Positions 59,207 through 64,000 of a stretch of 64,000 nucleotides of DNA are shown here, piece after piece; position 1 is the stretch's first letter; each line of letters starts with the position of its first letter. The notes beneath the pieces were generated by a model. It was not told the origin of the DNA. It searched no databases and saw only the letters and a list, made by a program, of their open reading frames with translations. The stretch comes from Protopterus annectens (Eukaryota > Chordata > Ceratodontiformes > Protopteridae). Made by a program: the position numbers and the translations under genes. The stretch is from the NCBI RefSeq assembly GCF_019279795.1, contig NC_056733.1, forward strand, positions 1,111,884,069 through 1,111,948,068, written 5' to 3'.

Positions 59207-59316
59207 AGCACTTTTAAGCAGTAGTTAGCGGGTTTGCACGAGTGTGCGCTTGTGTGCGCTTAGCTAAGCATTGCTAAGCATCGTGCAAACCCGCTTACAA
59301 TAGCTTAAAAGTGCCT
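59207..59316. repeat. Strong hairpin: 35-bp arms
   Basis: Left arm 59207-59241 contains CACTTTTAAGC and GCGGGTTTGCACGA. The right arm 59281-59316 in reverse reads the same blocks with a few mismatches in the middle. The 39-base loop is rich in GTGCGC and GCTTAGCTAAGC. It abuts the tRNA-like module at 59371-59437. Confidence 0.85.
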
Positions 59317-59370
59317 TAGTCACTCTGTATGTGAGAGCCCTTGTTCTGCTAAGCAGCAAAATAAAACACC

Positions 59371-59437
59371 TCTGTCAGTCTCAAACCCAGGACCTTGTAC
59401 ACACTACACTGCATGAAGTACCACTAAGCCACATTAG
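59371..59437 (-). ncRNA. tRNA-like SINE head next to hairpin
   Basis: Minus-strand read: TGTGGCTTAGTGGTACTTCA (A box), GGTCCTGGGTTTGAGACTGA (B box). A TTTTATTTTGCTGCTTAGC stretch follows on the same strand, then the hairpin. Head and spacer resemble 57017-57085, so both belong to one SINE-like family. Confidence 0.6.
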
Positions 59438-59439
59438 AT

Positions 59440-60423
59440 ATGCAGCACGTTGGTGCTGAAATAAATATATCATGCATCAGAGTGAGTGAATGTAAAGGAA
59501 AAATAGGAATGCCATAACACACAACTTGTTCTGTGGAACTTTACCAGCAGTTGTTGTGGAATTGCATTACATGACTGTGATAAGAGAAGCAGCCATTCTA
59601 GCAGGAAATAATGTTACAGCAGCACTTTACAACCCCCACACAGTATCATAGCAGGACAAACACTGGCATATCTGATTAGGGCAGAGGCCATACCTCACAA
59701 CTGTGCCTAATTTTCAGGGATGTTCCTGATTTTAAAACAAATTTTAGCTGTGTCCCTCTGAATCCCTCTGAAAAGTACTGACGTTGGCCAGAAAGGTGGT
59801 GAATTGCACTTAATGAATAATGACAACAAGTAAGAGTTAGACACTGCTTGTACATCAGAAAAGGTGTATTAATCCATGTAGAGCTATATATACCCCCTCT
59901 AATGCTACTGTGTGTTCACATGTGACACCTGTTCATGGTGCAGCAAGGCCCAACAGTTCAGCTGTGAGGACCAGGGACTTACAACAGTGTGGACCTTGTG
60001 TGTGTATGGCACACACATACGGAGATATATATGTGTCATATATATTAACATCTGTATATGTGCATAGAGCAAGGGACATATTGCAACTGTTTATGAAGGG
60101 TGGACATATATACGTTGGTGAAGGTTATGTGCATAGTTGTATGTAGGTTTTAGTGTGTGACAAACAAGACAGCATACAGTGCTGGTATATGACATGTGGT
60201 GGTTAAACACTGTGGGTGTTTTGTTCAGTTTGCAATGTTGCAGCCAGTGAGGCCTGCTAAAGCTACCTGGGCTGTGAACACTTTCAATGCACTTCTCACA
60301 AGACTGTGCGATATTATTACATTACTGTATACCTCACATCCTTTGTATAATTGATATTCCCACCATGAAAGGTGGACTGTATATGTGCCTATATGTATAT
60401 GTATATGTACTCCAATGGATGTG

Positions 60424-60511
<88 letters not shown>

Positions 60512-61571
60512 GTCATATATACTCATACACACCCACATCTACGTGTTGCAATAGATTCTATGTAAAGTTGACTGAATGCGATGGTCAATGTGTTGGTGAA
60601 TATGTCAAATATGTGTATTTGTGGGATAGCGTAGTGGGAAACTGTTTCTGCCATGGTATTATGGGTCCTTGCTTTGAGCCCAGCAAAAGCTGTGTATGCT
60701 GTTGCTAGGCAGATAAAGCACTATGGCATACAATCTGATGTAGTCCCTTGATGTTAACTGGGGTGTGTCATTGGAGGATAAAGCAATACATGTATGCTTA
60801 TTGATTGGTACTGATGTTGAATCCAAATCCTGTATGTACTGTAGCACTACTTGAAGCTCTGGGCCCAAACAGCAAAGTATGGTGTATGTCCACATTGCTT
60901 GGAACCACTGTTTTGTGTGGTCCCTGTAGTCATCACAGATTACATTCCTCAAGCTTAAGGTTTTGTAAGTGCTGACACACAGTACTGTACGGTACACACG
61001 TAAAGCTTATCTGGGTTGCCATACCTTTGTGTCTTGTAATTGTCTGATGTGTGTGTGGGTATGCCTGTAACATGTCCTCTGTCATATGTGTGTTACAACA
61101 TATAGCTGCATATCTAGCAACATTTATAGTTTACTACAGCAGTATGCCACCTATATTCACAATTGTGCACATATTTTGGCCACGGGTTTGCCATCAACAG
61201 GTTGTGTGGTATAATGGTAATACTGTAACTGGACCTTACAAACATTGCGATGGATGACATATTTCTTTATGCATTTGGCTTGCTCTATATCTGCTGTGGC
61301 TAGGTGGTGCATTGTGTTGCATACAGTGTGCCAGGTACTCTTGTACAGTCTTATATAGTGATTTTATTTTTGTGCAGAACATGGTTTATTATATAGACCG
61401 TGCCAGGCACTTTCAAGCAGTTGTGGGGTGAGCACTGATAAGTGGTAGTGAAAGTGTTTAATCTCAGTCAGCTAATAGGTTGCTATATATGGCAGTTCAG
61501 TGATATCTGTACTGTATAATGTTAAATGTGCCATATGACTTGCTCATACATATTTTTTCTTTGTCTTCCAG
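59440..61571. other. No gene recognised; upstream region or intron of the right Myb/SANT-like gene
   Basis: TG- and TATG-rich noncoding sequence. A CATACCTC-type element end is at 59688 (CATACCTCACAACTGTGCCT). A TA plus CA microsatellite is at 60429-60507. A good pyrimidine tract and acceptor close the region at 61571. Confidence 0.5.
60429..60507. repeat. (TA)n(CA)n compound microsatellite
   Basis: A TA run of about 28 bases followed by a CA run of about 50 bases. Confidence 0.96.
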
Positions 61572-61984
61572 GGATCATGGCACACCGTAGAAATCCTAGC
61601 TACAGTAGTGCCGAAGATGAGATTCTTACCAGCTGTATGATTCAGCACTACAGCCTACTATTCTCCAGAACCAGCCAAGACCAGCAGGAGCGTACTGCCA
61701 TGTGGCAAGATGTTGACCGGAGGGTAAATGAGGTAGGACTGCATAACCGGACATATGAGCAGGTACACCACCACTGCAGTGATCTACTTAGACATGTCCA
61801 TCAGCATGCTTCTGATGTACGGAGACAACAGCTTGCAACAGGTGGTGGGGTTAACATCCATCCCCCCTCACCAGAGTGGAGGAGCTGCTCCTGAGCCTGG
61901 TGGAACCTGCCCAACAACAACAGCAGCAGACATTTACCATGATAGAGGTTGGAGCCACCCAGCAAGAACACATGGAGCATGCAG
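61572..61984 (+). CDS. Myb/SANT-like domain protein, first coding exon (one frameshift)
   Basis: The acceptor TTTGTCTTCCAG at 61571 precedes the start ATG at 61577. The protein begins MAHRRNPSYSSAEDEILTSC, then QDQQERTAMWQDVDRRVNEV and HNRTYEQVHHHCSDLLRHVH. This is a Myb/SANT-like fold as in PIF/Harbinger Myb-like proteins and related host genes; again HHHCSDL stands where a Trp is usual. The frame shifts by one base in the C run at 61862-61867. In the other frame LTRVEELLLSLVEPAQQQQQ and IEVGATQQEHMEHA continue to a donor at 61985. The likely cause is a one-C loss or a homopolymer sequencing error. Confidence 0.7.
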
Positions 61985-62214
61985 GTAACATGGCATATCT
62001 GTAGACTACTGTTACCTCTCTTGGTAGATCATGTATATGTGAGATGTGTACTGTGTAGTTAGAAGATGTGGAGCCTGTTGTTGTGCAATACTGATCATTT
62101 GGAACATAATCTGTAGGCATGTGAATGTAAACTGTTGTTCTACTGTAAGATTGCAAACCCACAGTAGCAATGCCACAGTTGTCGCCACTGACAAACTGTC
62201 TCATATCTATGTAG

Positions 62215-62253
62215 GTCTTTCTGGTGTGACAGCAAGGCAGCAGACAGATGCTG
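62215..62253 (+). CDS. 39-nt mini-exon of the right Myb/SANT-like gene
   Basis: Acceptor TATGTAG|GTC and donor GCTG|GTGAGT. Phase 1 in and phase 1 out: adds LSGVTARQQTDA between glycine codons that span both junctions. No stop. Support comes only from splice sites and matching phases. Confidence 0.55.
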
Positions 62254-63591
62254 GTGAGTGTGTTCTACATTTATTATTGCAAATAAAAAGTGCATGTCAT
62301 AGTTAAGGTGTAGGCCATGTACACATGCAACACACCTTCCCATAATGCATGCTGTGCATGTTTGCTGTAAGACCACGTACATCTCACTAATGTGATTAGC
62401 TGCCTCAAACACATGCAATACACAGACCATCTCAAACAAATGTGGCTACACTGTAGTGACCATTGGATAGGCAGACGATACACATGCACATAACATACAC
62501 AACTATGTCATACACAGAACATGTGAACATGCTACACATGAAGGATTCACAAACCCTCTGTAAAGTCACACTCCAGTATCTCAAATATCATCCACACAGC
62601 ACACATAATATACCTGAGGGGTAGAGGCCTATCATGGGGCAGTGAAACACTCTGCAACACATTCATGTTAGGGAATGCTCTTTATTGGCCTCCTTACAAA
62701 CCCGTGTAACAACTGGTAGTGAAATGGTGAATGTAGCCATGGTAGTGCAGTTCTGGTACAGCATGATATGTGCTGGTTTGGAACACATTTGTAGCCTTCA
62801 GTGACCACATGATGCTTCATGATGATGGCTTATGGTACTACACCCCATCCAGTTATTGTAACCACAGTACTACACATAGCTTTCATTGCTATACACCTCA
62901 ATGTTGTGTGCGTGTGCAAACATATGCACTTCTAAACAATATGCATACCAATCACCATTTGCACAACTGACACATATATGTCTTGTGATGCTATTGAGTG
63001 GCTAGGTCATATGACACACATTGGGTATGTGTGATGTTTAAATTTGTAGTTGTGTTTTAGCATGCCATGTCAAGGATGACACTGGCATGTCCACAATATG
63101 ATCTACACTCACCATAACTACTGTTCATTGGGTATATGGACCAATGGTATTCAATCAATTATACATGCACCACTGATCTTGTGTGTATACATATCATGCA
63201 TGAGCAAAAACTGTGTCCACAATTATTTGCTAAAGACACAGAGGCTCTAATCAGAATTGGATATCTATGTGACACACAGATACACATCCAGCCATGGTAT
63301 GTAGACCTGTGAGTAATGGTGCACAGTACATTACAGAGTTTTGAATACCTGCACAGCAATGTTGTGTCCATGTATGCATTGCGTTCCAGGGGGAGGCCAA
63401 TAACCGAACAACAAAACACATGCATCAAAGCCATGTATACTGTTAGTAACAAGGACTGTCTACACTTGCACTGCATGCTGTTGAGCAACACATGTCCTGC
63501 ATGCTGACATGTGTGATATGACTGTTTTGCTTGTGATACTGTACCTCACCATCAACTGCTACTGAGTATGTTCTGAGATTGCTGGTGGTGT

Positions 63592-63661
<70 letters not shown>

Positions 63662-63779
63662 GTCTGTGTGTGTGTGTCTGTCAATTTTAGTGAGGAGTGT
63701 ATTTGTGTGTGTGCATGTGCTCATGTGGTCTGACATCATGTACAGGTCTTAAAGTGTGTTTCCTGTTTTCCTCTCACAG
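62254..63779. other. Probable intron with (TG)n run
   Basis: Noncoding sequence between the mini-exon and the last exon. It is rich in CATG and ACACA words. A (TG)n microsatellite lies at 63585-63680. Confidence 0.5.
63585..63680 (+). repeat. (TG)n microsatellite
   Basis: TG run with TATG and TCTG variants at the right end. Confidence 0.96.
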
Positions 63780-64000
63780 GTGCTGAGGTGGGGCTGGTTC
63801 AGTGCAGCAGGGAACCTGATGTCACTGACACAGAATGTGATAATGAGGATAGGTGTGTTGAGGCACAGGCAGGTTTGTCAGGATCTGTTGTTGGGCCACC
63901 AATTGACAGTACACAAGTCTCCACCCCATCCATGCACACAGTCATACTGCCTGTACATCCATCATCACCAATGCCCTTAGCAGAGGGACAGTGTACAGTC
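63780..64000 (+). CDS. Next exon of the right Myb/SANT-like gene, runs off the window
   Basis: Acceptor TTTTCCTCTCACAG at 63779. In the phase set by the mini-exon the frame is open for all 73 codons to the window edge: AEVGLVQCSREPDVTDTECD, then acidic, Pro- and Ser-rich sequence (STQVSTPSMH, VHPSSPMPLAEGQ). Low-complexity linkers of this kind join the Myb domain to a C-terminal region in Myb-like transposon proteins. The end of the gene is not in the window. Confidence 0.55.

Noticed and set aside
56462-59437. Functional tRNA genes
   Set aside because: Boxes A and B are present, but I see no complete cloverleaf or terminator; SINE heads explain them better.
57260-62253. Single gene joining both Myb-like exon sets
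   Set aside because: The donor at 57744 leaves phase 0, while the exon at 61572 needs a different phase and has its own start codon; two separate units fit better.

Overview
The window looks like vertebrate nuclear DNA from a large, repeat-rich genome. The best guess is a fish or amphibian; I cannot name a species. The signs are dense CR1, RTE and L2-like LINEs, a Penelope-like element, a Ty3/gypsy element, tRNA-derived SINEs, very long TA and TG microsatellites, and coding sequence split by GT-AG introns. There is no bacterial-style gene packing. Almost every recognisable protein is a broken transposon remnant. No rRNA gene, functional tRNA gene or CRISPR array is visible.

Layout. 1-8.3 kb: TA arrays, a CR1 3' fragment, a decayed Penelope-like element (1.1-3.8 kb), a complete SINE (5147-5492) and a second CR1 fragment (6.7-8.3 kb). 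8.3-15.9 kb: microsatellites, a 50-bp minisatellite (11.5-12.05 kb), a LINE ending in a TAAA tail (12.06-13.54 kb), a remnant of a restriction-like-endonuclease LINE (14.2-15.6 kb) and a 20-bp satellite. 15.9-22.3 kb: an L2-like LINE on the minus strand, split inside its endonuclease region by a 3.5-kb RTE element with an 11-bp target duplication. 22.3-33.7 kb: CR1 and Rex3/RTE-like fragments, a short terminal-inverted-repeat (TIR) element, a diverged duplicated repeat, and long stretches with nothing recognised.

33.8-40.75 kb is a three-layer nest: a hAT-type MITE (8-bp duplication) inside a Ty3/gypsy element (about 260-bp LTRs, 5-bp duplication) inside a CR1. 42.8-47.2 kb holds the best preserved CR1, with an ORF1 that has an SGNH esterase domain and an ORF2 with endonuclease and reverse transcriptase. 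47.4-48.2 kb has an internally deleted CR1 and a tRNA-SINE with a CR1-like tail. 48.7-55.7 kb is one RTE copy interrupted twice, by a CR1 and by a 4.4-kb segment with inverted ends.

55.7-64 kb differs from the rest. It contains tRNA-like modules, a strong hairpin and two sets of exons encoding Myb/SANT-like DNA-binding domains, the type of protein carried by PIF/Harbinger transposons and by host genes derived from them. In the right-hand set three exons agree in splice phase and stay open to the window edge. This is the best candidate for a real gene, apart from a one-base shift in a C run.

The most unusual observation is that the full RTE copy (18512-22016) carries a tRNA-like promoter head inside the same target duplication, and that the 346-bp SINE at 5147-5492 resembles this element at both its 5' head and its 3' tail.
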